Source: Holacanthus passer (taxonomy: Eukaryota; Chordata; Actinopteri; Pomacanthidae). From it: a stretch of DNA of 64,000 nucleotides. The stretch is taken from positions 1,054,001-1,118,000 of the forward strand of contig JAFREQ010000076.1 in assembly GCA_025331565.1 (NCBI GenBank), in the 5' to 3' direction. The notes under the pieces were generated by a model. That model ran no database searches. It worked only from the letters and a program-made list of their open reading frames with translations, and had not been told where the DNA came from. Both the position numbers and the translations under genes were made by a program. Below, piece by piece: positions 48,601 to 61,000 of this stretch. The stretch's first letter is position 1, and the number at the start of each line of letters is the position of its first letter.

Positions 48601-51600
48601 ATGTAATAGTCACTGATCAGGATAATGTTGCAGGATTAGGATAATCACTTTGGAATGCCAGCCTGGTTTGACGTTTTGTACTTTATTACACATTAAAAAT
48701 GGGCACAGAACGTACTGCTATGGTTACTATCTTTCACTAGCTACTCCCTTCTTTTTTACACCCCACGTTTGATGTCATGACTGACGTGACAACACGCTGC
48801 AAGTCCACGCCCTCTCCAGTTCTGTGCTAATGTCCACACCCTGCTGTCATTCTAAAAAAAGCCACATACGTCCAGCCAGGCCACTCCCCTGAAAGCCTCG
48901 ATACAGCTCTATTGTGTAATTAAAAAGGCTTTCATTTGTATAAATGGTTAATCATTACACTCACAGGTCACTGAAGTGTTTGTACAGGAACACTCGAGTC
49001 AGTACAATAGAGTGGTCATAGAGTACAGTATAACTAGAGAATGCCAAGTTAAAATGTGACCCTTGTTGCGATCATTTGGCCTGTGGGGTTGAAACTGGTG
49101 CACTGTCACATACATCTGCCCGCTCCTTCTTACTCATTTTACAGGAAGTGTCTTTGGACAAGAGCATCAGCATCATGACTCAGATGTAAATGTAATAGAT
49201 GTGACGGGTGATACAGAGGCAAGAAAAATAATCCCTTCAAGCACTGTTACATAAGCAGTTGTTTTTTTAAGGCTATTGTTTGGTCATTTTTGCCTTCATT
49301 GGACAGCTGACAGAGTAGAGACAGACAGGAAACAAGGGGGGAGAGAGAAGGAAATGAAATGCAATAAAGGTCCTCAGCTGGAATGGAAGGATGTTGTAGT
49401 TATGTGGTCATATATCTCTAACCATTTGACTACTGAGGGTGCCCCCATATCAATTGTTTTTAAATCCTGTAGAGCCTTATGGTCTAAATAAAGTGTATAT
49501 ATTTGTGTGTGTGTGTAGATATAAATCTGAAACCTTGACATTGTTTCTGTCATCTGCTCTGTAATTATCTATATCAGCTGTCACATTAAGTGCACACCTC
49601 TTGCTGATCATGTGACAAGCACACCTGAGGAAGCCACTATGCAAGAAAAGGTTTTATGACTAATTAAATAAACAAAATCTTTTTAAATACATTTGGTGTC
49701 TATTTGTGGGAAGCCGGTGAGGGATTATATCCTTGTGGCATCACTGATGAGGTGAAAATCAGAAGGACAGTGTGAACCTCTTGTGTGTTTTGCCCTCCTG
49801 GTGATGCCATGCTTGATGTCAGATTAAAGACATGGTCAGGTGGCGGTATGTGTATGGGTAGAGTCAGGTTGCTGTCTACATGTGGAGATGGAAGGGACCT
49901 TGCTGCAGTGCAGGGGAAGTGGACATTAAAAATGGAAATCCCAAAAAGAAAAGAAAATTCTAAAAGCACAACATTGTGACATGCATGATTTTTTTAAATA
50001 TATGTCCCTAATTTTATATAATTTGTAACAAAAATCTTCATCTGTGGTGTTCATGCACTCCTCTTCTAAGATGATCGGACAATGATTGAAGACTTTGACA
50101 TCCATTTGTTTAAATAATCAGGCTTCTGACTCTTTACTTTGAAAATGCTAGTATAGAAACTGAAGCTTATTCTGCCTGCTGCTGACCTCAGAATAAGTCA
50201 GATACATAAATATAATGTAAGTGTCTCAAGCTGAGGACTGTAAACCAACTGGTTTTACTGAGCTGCCACACCTCTGCTGCGCTGTGACTCAGTCAGTATG
50301 AATGTCTAAGGTCGGTTTATCTGTACTGCCGTGAGTGACAGCCTGTTGACTTAGTAAGGCTGGGACATTTGTGGTTGTGATAGGGACAAGGACACACAGT
50401 ACAGCCACATATGGGCCATTAGCTGAGAGAGAGTGAGAGCATGTGTTTGAGTACAGTATAACAAGGTGCAGCTCTTTCCACACCCAGCTTAGATTTATCT
50501 TTGCTGTTACATCAGGGAGTAAAGATAAAGTATGAATTCACAATAACTAATTTTGAAACCAAATGTGAAAAAAAAAATTCGCGTCAGATGTTTATTGACC
50601 AAATGATAATTTCTTCCCAGCTGTGTTGTGGTGAATTGACGTATCTGAGTAAAAGCTTTCAAAACAAAGTGAGAGGTGCAACTTTATGGACTGTGAACCT
50701 TGTCTGTGTTGACCCTGACTGAACTCATGATGTATTCAGATTTAAACAAAAGCTTTTTCTGAATGCTCTGAACAAACACAAAGACGCTTGTACAGTAAAT
50801 GGTGGCATCGCTTGCTGCTTTTACAACCACTGTTCACGGCTCTACAACGACAGTCAAAGAAATTGCTTGGGCCTGACCTGGTATAAATAAATATAGACAC
50901 ATTTTAAGAGTTTAAATGACTTTTATGATTGTTACCAACCAAACCATTACAATGTAAAAAAACATGACTAATTGTCATCCTCCTTCTTTTTCAATATAAA
51001 AATTTTTCTTGATGCTCTTGCAGTTTTTTTCACACGTTAATGAAACAGTATCTTCTGCTGACATGTTTGTTCCTGTATCTTTTGTTCTCAGGGTTGTAAC
51101 CCGTTCGCCCAGACTGGACGAAGCAAACTGCAGAATAAGCGAGCCAGCCTGAACCAGCAGATCATCAAACAGATGAGGATGAGGGCTGGAGCTGAGAACC
51201 TGCTGAAGTAAGAACAGAACTGATGACTGATAACACCTGCACGCAAACTATACATTTGTGTGTCCACTTGATTTATTCCTCACAATGTGGGTTTTTAGTT
51301 GGGAAATTAAATCATTCCAAAACATATATTTTAAACAGAAAGGATTACCTGAGTTCACACTCAAAACTCACCAGACATTCTTGTGTCATTCAGTCTTGAA
51401 GAGGAGCAGTCCATGCACTCTGAAAACAAAGGAGCCACTGTGATATGTGGCTTAAAAGAAAGCCTTTGTATTTTAATTATAGGTTGCAAAGGTACGATGT
51501 TTCTTGCCTGAGTGTTTATAGGATGCTGCTTTTTATTGTTACTACAGTACTGTATACAATAGAGTTTTTCCTCTGTGACTAAGAAACAGAGGTCTGTTGT

Positions 51601-53025
51601 GTTATGATGTGGCTCTAAAGCTAAAAGGTGAATTTATTGTGGAGGAAGTTGTGTCATAGTCACACGCTCTCAGGCTCATTGTATGTCTCCATTCTCTGGG
51701 ATTTTGAAGATAAATCAAGAGATGTCTTCTGAAGTACCCATTCTTGTGGGATTGAATGGCTGAATTTTAGATCAGATTTCTCAGCAGGTACAATACAACA
51801 AAGAAAAGTGAAGTTATTTACTGTCCACTCATACACCTCAGGCTTTTTTATTCAGTCTGGTTGGGAGGCTTCTCCTCACAAAAAAGTGTTTCCTGCATTT
51901 GAACAAGATGCTGACTAGCACTTTGTTTTTAAATCACAATGCTTTGCCTAAGGGTTGAGTTATGCTTGAAAAATTGACATGAAGTGTGAATAGCTGCTGG
52001 ACGGTCTTAGTTGAATGTGGAGTGTAAACCAGAATAGAGAAAGGCAAGATGCAATACTGGTTTAAATTGATCTCCTCAAAAGGTCATTGCCAGGCTGTGT
52101 ATATTGTAGACAGATGTTTTAGTTTCCTGTGATGATGGTTCATCATTGGATTTTTCTGTGTAATGATGAGATGTAAGATATCATATTTGAAGACTGAATT
52201 TTAGAGGTCAAGGAAATGAAGTTTGCACTATTGTAAATTGCCAAGGGTAAGAGAATAACAGTGCATGCTGGTTAGTTTGCTATTTAAGACGTGACAAAGG
52301 AGGAGGATGTGTTCCCAGGAACACGGTTTCAAATGTTACACCACCCAAACCTGCTATACTGGAAACAAAACAAGCCTGTCAACTGCCAGCTGCCCGGTGA
52401 GACGAAAATAGGAAGCAGAAAACATCCTGAGCCATAAGTAATGTTTTTACCAGTTTTTGTTGTACTTAATTGTAGGAAATCTACAGGATAACTACAGCCT
52501 AAGAAATTTCCACAGTTGAATCAACAGCTCTGTGGCAGAGGGCCAGCAGAATGTAAGCTTCATAAAAATAGTGTTTACTGCAGGCTCCCATGTAATGGTT
52601 CCATTAGATTATACAGTTTGTCCTGCTACTTGTCCACTTTCAGTTCTGTGTGGCCTTTGGCGGGCCTATTATGTGTCACACATCATGTTGAGTTTAGTGA
52701 ACTGGTCTCCTGTCATAAATGTGTCTATGCGGTATCTTGCACATTCTGTCACTGAGTCACAGAGCTCAGACAGACAAAAGGTACAACGATGCACCATTTC
52801 TCTGACAGTGTAGCCTCAACTTCTCCCACTGGGATTCACAAATCAGCTCTCCTTCCGCTTGTGTTAAGATTAGTCTGGTGAGGGAAGATACCGCTGTGTG
52901 TGTGTGTGTGTGTGTTAGTACAGTGTATGTGTTCATCAGGCCTGTCTAAGCCTAGTCTCTGCCTCCACATTCCTGTAGTACTTCACATAGTCTGCCCAGC
53001 CAAGGCCAGGGGCAAATGGACACTG

Positions 53026-53080
<55 letters not shown>

Positions 53081-54807
53081 TTTGCCTGCCCAGCTGCAGC
53101 ACGGAGAACAGACTGGATGCATTTTTGAGTTTCAGGTTTGCTCTTTATTTTTAAGCCCCTAAATCATATGCAGTCTGACTGTAGGTCTACCTGTGATCTC
53201 CTAACTGTGCATGTGAGTGTGCATCAGAGGGTTGCCATGGCTATCTTACCTACCTGAATATCCACCTGGACTGTCATGTCAAAAATAGATTCTCATCAAA
53301 AATAACACATTCCAGAAAGAAAAAAAATACAAAATGGCAGCATAAAAAGATCACATTACGAGAGTTTAGTTTGAGTCATTATGGCCTAAATCCATGTTTT
53401 TCTTGAGAACACACAGTTTTTTCTCATTTGGTGCTGACAGTTCCTCAGCCTCACTTTTTTCTTCTTCTCTCTTGTTCTGCATTCCTCTTTCTATCAGCAA
53501 CAGGTGGAGTCAGTCTGGTCAGACCAGTTCTCTTCTCTTCTCTTCTCTTCTCTTCTCTCGCTTAACAGTAAGGATGGTAGAGAGAAAAAGGCCAACAGCG
53601 ATACAGGAAAAATAAACTATAATATAACACTTGAAAGCTCCCTCAGAACCGCAGATCTTTATTTGTAAAATCAATGGAGTGCCGCTTTAAAGCTTTATAA
53701 AATACAGAGTAATTACATCTGTCAGTTATGACAGTCAACTCAGTTTAAGTACCAGATATCGCTTTTCATATCAAAGGATTTTTGGAAAAATACAACAAAC
53801 TGTCAATTCACCAAAACATTAAAACAGTCTTTTCAGAAAAGAGGATGGGGGAACTTCAGTGAAACCACTTGCTGGTTTACAGTCTGATTCCCACGCTCTG
53901 TGGGATGATATTAGTTATTAAATTGGATATTAATAACAGCCTTTGAGCCGGCGAGCTGGCATCTCTTCTGTCCAAACCACAGCACCCCCTCCCTCCTCCG
54001 CCCTGATGGATTGCCCAGGCCAAACCTCCTCTGAAACGCTTCAGCTGGCCAAAAGGAAGTGATGGTTTGGTGTCAATGCTAAGCAGGGGTTGCCATTCCT
54101 GTTATGTTCCAGTGTGTTGTATGGAGGGAAAAACTACTGTCAGTAGTCTGGTTATGCACTGTGGCCAGTATTAGACCAAAGAGCCGAGTGAACCTGTTTT
54201 GAACATCAAACTGTTGGATGGTTCTGTATCCGTGCTCGCAGTTGACTCAATTGGCCCCTAAAAAGTCAAGCTCAGTCATATGTAAGGCCACATTATATTA
54301 TTCAATTTTTGAACAGAGTCATGTGTGGTTATGACAACTGTTTCCCAAGATATAATGGTGCTGATGATTTGTTAGTGCTCATACTACTTTTCAAAATCAT
54401 TAAAGTTGTAACATTTGGAAAATTGTAAGTGAAAATACAAAATGGAAGAAAATAAATTATCCATATTAAATCAGCCCTAAAAGACTATGTTGGCCTAAAG
54501 CTAGTGTTTCTCATTTTAGCTCCTTAACCTCGAGTTGAACTGTTTTTTTTTTTTTAAACTCCTGCCTGTCAGCACTTCTTCACATCTCACCTTTCATGTT
54601 AAAAATCACATGCTCTGTCATTACAGGGTACATGGAGACAGATCAGGTGACAGGGAGACTGGCTTAGACTGACAACAGTGACACATCTCTAGACTGGGGG
54701 GGTGGGGGAATGTAGGTGTAGCTATGTCTCCCATTAGTAATGACTGACAGAGAATGTGTTTGTGGGATTCACTGTAAAACAGAGATAAGGTTGAAGCGAG
54801 ATCACTG

Positions 54808-54870
<63 letters not shown>

Positions 54871-55040
54871 ATCACCATGGACGCATGTGAATTGCAGTTT
54901 GCTGTTTGCACAAACAATGCATCACAAATTCTGCTTTACAGAGCATCGAGCTACTTTGTCTTTGTAGACTAACTCACACACACACCCTTCAGAGTTATTA
55001 TTACCTTATCTCTGCTGTGCAGTGGGCTCTAACCCCTTGT

Positions 55041-55103
<63 letters not shown>

Positions 55104-58003
55104 CATAGGTAAAACCAAGTCTCAGCCTTCAAATAGTTGAAGTTCTGAGGACTGGCCAAATTGTCCTCACTCCATTGGTTAAAATCTTGCTCTGGTCTTA
55201 TGTAGCAAGTACAAGTACACATGCACACACATTGTAATGCTCTGATCTTCCTCACCTCACAAACATGTGCACACTGTACATATTTAAATATGGTATACCA
55301 CTGACCTCTTCTTGCAGTGTAGCATTAAGTATAGTGCGATCATATCACATTTGTCACATGATGGTGGATTTCATTTAAAACAATGTTACCATGCTGCTGA
55401 GCTACAAGTGGATTGCAGCTGTGATTCATAGAACTTGGTTAAGCTGTTGTGTGCCCGAGGGTAAATCAAATGCACGGCAGGGAACAGTGACGCAGGTCTG
55501 TGGTCCAGGGGATGCACGCTTGTTTTAATAGTCAGCTGCAGGAAAGTTTGGCTACATCACAGTGGATAATAACAAGGCTGATATTTCTTCTCTCATCCTT
55601 TTATTTCAAACATTTTGTCACATTTTTAATCTCACTTTTTATGTCTATTCATTTTTTGTTCCTCTACATCTCTCTCTCCAATCTCTCCTGTGTGCAGGGC
55701 TACATCTAACAACAAGGTTAAAGAGATGGTTCTGTTGGAGTTGAGCTACGTAAACTCCAACCTGCAGCTACTGATGGGACAGCTGGAAGGACTCAACAGC
55801 TCAGTGGAGGTCTACCAGAACACCCAGTAAGTACAAATATCATTGCTCCCTCTTTTACTTCACTTGATTCTACCACTGCCCCAGCTAGTACAATAAGGTC
55901 GCCACCTCCAAGTGACAAATATTATCATAAAACATCATAAAAATAAGGAAATGCAACTTGTAGCTGTGCAAAGGTGTCTTGTTTAGGGCATTTGTGAAAT
56001 GGGCATAAAATTCAACAAGGAAAAACACTGTCAACAGCAGATCACATGAGACTGGAACTGATTCTGTGGGTTTGTCTCTTAGCCACACAGCTGCCACTTT
56101 TTGTTGTCGGTTCACAATCGACTTCAATGGAAAAAGACTGTGGTTTTTTCGTCAGTACCAGTGCATCTGCAGACAATATAATGTAATTACCTATACTCTT
56201 CAGGTTAGTTAAAGATTGACTTTCATGCCAACTGCCTGTGATGAGTCAATTAAATAGATTACTTGTTAAAATGCATGCACAGCAGCCTTTGACTCAGTGG
56301 TGACCTCATTATATGAAAAGAGGACCGGTGCCAAAGTCTAGTCCCCAAAACGCTGAACAATTTTAACCTTAATTTTAAACTAAATCTGATCATAATTTTG
56401 ATTTAGTGAACCTGCAGATGTGAGAACTGGTCAATATGATCTCAGCATAAAAGTATGTCCTAAATCTAAAGACAGAAACCTCAGACTACTGTTAAAGTGT
56501 CTCTCCTGGTGTTGATTAAATCCCCAAAATCTCATCCCTGTTCAAATCAAAATTACATGTTTTGAAGTGTTTTTTTTCCCATTGAAAAAATACCTCTACA
56601 CCTCTGCCTTCAATTAGTATGTGCAGATCTATGAATGTGCAAATAGTCTCTGCCTCATATCTATCCACCCGTTCTCCTCTGCTCATCAAACACATGGAAA
56701 CACATGAAGGAAAACTTCTTTCACCTTCTCATGCATTTGCTCAGATCAAAGAGAAATGATAACAGAGGCGCAGTTAAAAGGGGTGTGTGGAGTGAGTGAC
56801 ATATAGAGAAAAAAAACATGAAGACAAAGGCAAGGGTTTGTTGTTTAACTGGGTTGGCTGGTTTTTGGACACAAAGGAACAAGGAAATGTTGCGCTGAAC
56901 TAAGACAAGCACCTACATCTCCGATTCCCAATAGTTGTAAAGCTGTAAAACATAATTAAAACAGAATGTGATCATTTGCTTATCCTTTTTGACATGTACT
57001 CAATTCAAAACAGTACACAGACAATATATTTAATGTTTGGCCTCGTCAACTTCATTGATTTTTGTAAATATCTGCTTATTCTGAATTTGATGGCAGCAAC
57101 ACGTTTCAAACAAGTTGGGACAGGAGCAACAAAAGACTGTGAAAGTTGTGGACTGATCCAAAAACACCTGTTTGGATCATTCCACAGGTAAACAGGTTCA
57201 TTGGTAACAGGTGATAGTATCATGATTGGGTATGAAAGGTTCATCCTGGAAAGAGTCAGTCGTTCACAAGCGAGGATGGAGAGAGGTTCAACACTTTGTC
57301 AAACACATGATTGTATAAAGGAGATTACTACATGGGCTTGGAAACAATTGTAAAATGTTGGTGACTGCAGTTTGTTTGCATTCTGTTTTTATTTATCTTT
57401 TACACAGCATCCCAACTTTTTTGGAATCAGGGTTGTAGTACAAGGCTTCTCTCAGTCAGTCTAATGATCGGGTGTGTATGAGTGTTTGTGACTGCGAGGC
57501 TCCGGTGTTTATTTTCTATAAAGACAAACATAGTTTATAGGGTGTGGATGAAAATACAGTATGTATGTCCTGAAAGATTTCACACATTGTCTCGTCACGT
57601 GTCAAGTAAGCGTCAGTAAGACACAAAGGACTTGATGACAGGGTTTTGGAAATACTTTATAGAGGTTTGAACAAGCGGTGACACATATTTAAATCTTGGC
57701 ATCTGTCTGTAAATAACACGTTTCCTCATGATGACATCCACTGACAAAATAACCAAACTATGGTGCTTTGACTGAAAGCAAACACTGCAGTGGCTGGGTC
57801 TCAGTTTTAGAGATAAGAAATTATAAACTGGAGACAATAAAGGTTTTCTGTTATGAACATATAACACATTAAAACAGAAGTCTTAAAATCATGTTGTGTG
57901 TTATTGCCAATTGGTATACTTGATTTAAAGGCTCTCAGATTAAAGCACGTCTGCTTCCAGGTGGCTCTTCTTATTTAGAACACTCGAGACCTCCATAAAC
58001 AAT

Positions 58004-58037
<34 letters not shown>

Positions 58038-61000
58038 CTGTTAAGGATGCCATGTTTCCCATGACAACAAATCACAACAGAGCAATGAAGTGATGAGAAA
58101 GGTAGGGAGATTGTGGGGGACTGTGGGGGATTGTGGGGGATGGGGTGTTGTATGGATGTAACTATGGTAACAGTTCTGAGGGTCATTGACAGAAATCTAA
58201 TGTTGTGGTTCCAAATTATCAGGCTGCTGTTATTGAGCTGTTATTTTTTTCATTGTAAAATCCTTTATAAGGGAATTTTTAATGAGATACAGACCTAGTG
58301 AGGGTTTTCTGTTAAATTCTAACATAAATCTGCAGATGACCTTATAAAACCCAAAATACCAACTTTTGTTGGCACACCCACATGAGTTTGTTTTGTTACA
58401 ACCCTCAGTGCTGTAAGTACCAGCATACTTTAACCTGGTCTTAATAAATTATTTTCTTAGATAACAGAGCTCCCTGTTTAAGTTGTTGAGAAGGCAGATT
58501 TTAGCCCTCAGGAATCCAGAGAGGCAAATATTTCCCTGAATGTATTTTGTGTTCCACTCAGTGTTTTAGCCTGAGACTCTTGTTGCCCACATAAATGTTC
58601 GGTGTGTGAGCTGTGAAATGGTTTGGTGTCCTTCTCAAAGATAAAGAAACCAGCTCCTAGAAAACATTGTACACAAACCACGAACAAAAAGACAATTAGT
58701 TTACTATTTACACACTATCCCCATCCTCAAAATTCAACAGCTGCCTCTCGGTGCAATCTTTACGCCAGGTGTCTCTCTGTCACATGGGATCAGACAGACT
58801 CAAGTGTGGGAACATTCAGCCTCCTTGTCAGGCTCTTAGAGAAACACCTGCTCACCGCTCCATCCACAGACAATAGGCATGCTGTCAAACTACCGTCACC
58901 TGTCCACCATTGTGTGTGAAAGACAATTAAACACGTGCAAAGTCTTAAGTGTGTTATCATGTTCACACTACCAGATCCACAAAAGGCCATACATGCAGAT
59001 ATACAGGTACGACGCACAGTGGAATATTGGATATGTTGAGAAAGTGTCCCTGTGTCATTTCTGAGCAGGTGTCTCGGTGGGATGATGCTGTACAGCCACA
59101 ATGGAGAGTTAGCCTCCTCCTCTCAGCCTGAAATACAACCTCGGCCTTAAGTAGGGAAACAAAACCCTCTCCTCGCCTTTCTAGGCTTTTCCCACCATTT
59201 CACTGTCCTCTGAATAGCGTCTTTCTGAGGTTATTTCTCACTCAGACCAGATTCAGCTGGTTTTGACATGAGGTAATGCATAACAGAAAGCACATCAACA
59301 TACTGTATATGAGCTTATGCAGTACACATGCTGTACATGTAGTTAGGGACCTCACTGAACCACCCTATAAAAATAGCAGCTAATCACTGTATTTTTGACA
59401 ATCTTGTGAAATAGTAGAGCAAATACAACAAGGATTCATTAAGACTTTTATGTCCATTTATACCATTATTACATAGTGACTCACAGTACCAAAATGTTAC
59501 TGGTGCTGTGATTTGTATTTTGTTTGTTCAGTACCTCTGTGTAATGTTCTTGACAACAAACTGAACTTCCTTAAAGCCTTCTGAATCAGTTGAGCTAAAG
59601 CGATGACAAATGAAAAAGGTAAGATAAAGATATCAGTTCTTCAGATATATTCATTAACTTTTCTACATGACATAGAATGGAAAGAATAATTTGCCCTTTA
59701 CTAAGATATGCAATGCCCAGCTTTTGCAACCTCCGACAACTTGGTGCTTTTAATTATCCAATAATAAATAACAGTAATAAATAGAGGGGAAACAGTTTCC
59801 GAGCCGAGAGTTACAAGAGAAGATTAATACCACTCTCTTTAATATGAACAAAACAGTCAGGAGATGACAAACTTAGCTTTTCACAAATACTGGAAGTGAA
59901 AATTCCAACCTTGATTCCAAAAAATGTGGGACTGTGTAAAACTTAAAAAAAGCCAGCATGCAATAATTTGCAAATCCTTTTTAACATATACTCATTTGAA
60001 AAGACTATAAAAACAATATATTCAATGTTTTACCTCATCAAGTTCATTGATTTTTGTAAATATATGTTTGTCAAAAAGGATTAACAAATCATTGTATTCT
60101 GTTTTTATTTCTGTTTTACACAGCATCCCAACATTTTTTGAATCAAGGTTGTAGTTAGCCTGGCTCTGTTGGACAAAAACTTGATAAACCACAACTTGTC
60201 ATTTTTGTGCTTCAGTTTGTACAGATTAAACAAACAAGATGCAGTGAATTTTTTAGGTAGTGGTCGATGGATTTTTTTTTTTTTCTTTTTATACCTTTGG
60301 ACAGAGCCAGTCTAGCAGTTTCCCACTACTTCCAGTCTTCATGGTAAGCTAACCAAACAGTATCCTGGCTTGAGCTTCATGTTTAAGTGACAGACATGAG
60401 AAGGGTGAATTACTTATATAACTCTGGGCAAGAGATATTCCTTTGAAACAGACTCCCATATCTCATTCGTGTTATGTGGGAGATCAGTCCCTGTTGAACT
60501 TCTGTTGCTAACTTACACAAGCCAACACTCAACCCTCACAGGAGCCGAGGAGCCAGAACGTCTTGTTATAGCCTGGAACATATCAGTATACTGTGTATCC
60601 AAACAAAATGGTGTTTACTCTATGTGCTGAATTTGCGACTCAGCGTGGGTTTGGTCTTTATTAAAGGATTTAAGTTGTGCTGGTCTCTCGGGAGCTAAAG
60701 CCAGAGCTTCGCTTGACTGCTATGGCATTCATCTGTTCCATGTCTTGCACACTGGCACTTGCACAAGGGGTGAGAAAGTGTGTGTGTGGGTGTGCAGGGA
60801 GGGGGGGTGAGCTTCTAGAGGCTTTTAACATTTCAGATTCCTTGCCGAACAGATATCCTCACCCCCTCTGTGCCCCTCCCTCTGCCAAACCAGAGAAAAG
60901 CCCAGAGTGATCTCATCTACAAGTACTAATAGAATTACACTGCAGCCTCTATCTTGCTCCGTCAGTGTTACTGATGAATGAGGCTTTCTGGGATTCACAG

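Larger units (their letters stand above)
51208..55697 (+). other. rhpn2 intron 2
   Basis: 4.5 kb intron rich in simple repeats: GT runs at 52895-52914 and 53027-53079, a TTCTC pentamer array at 53528-53558, and the opposed GT/CA pair at 54810-54867 and 55044-55100. No exon or RNA gene seen. Confidence 0.7.

Noticed and set aside
54906..55255. His/Thr- and Cys/Val-rich frames over the CA/GT arrays
   Set aside because: Dinucleotide repeats read as protein; not genes.
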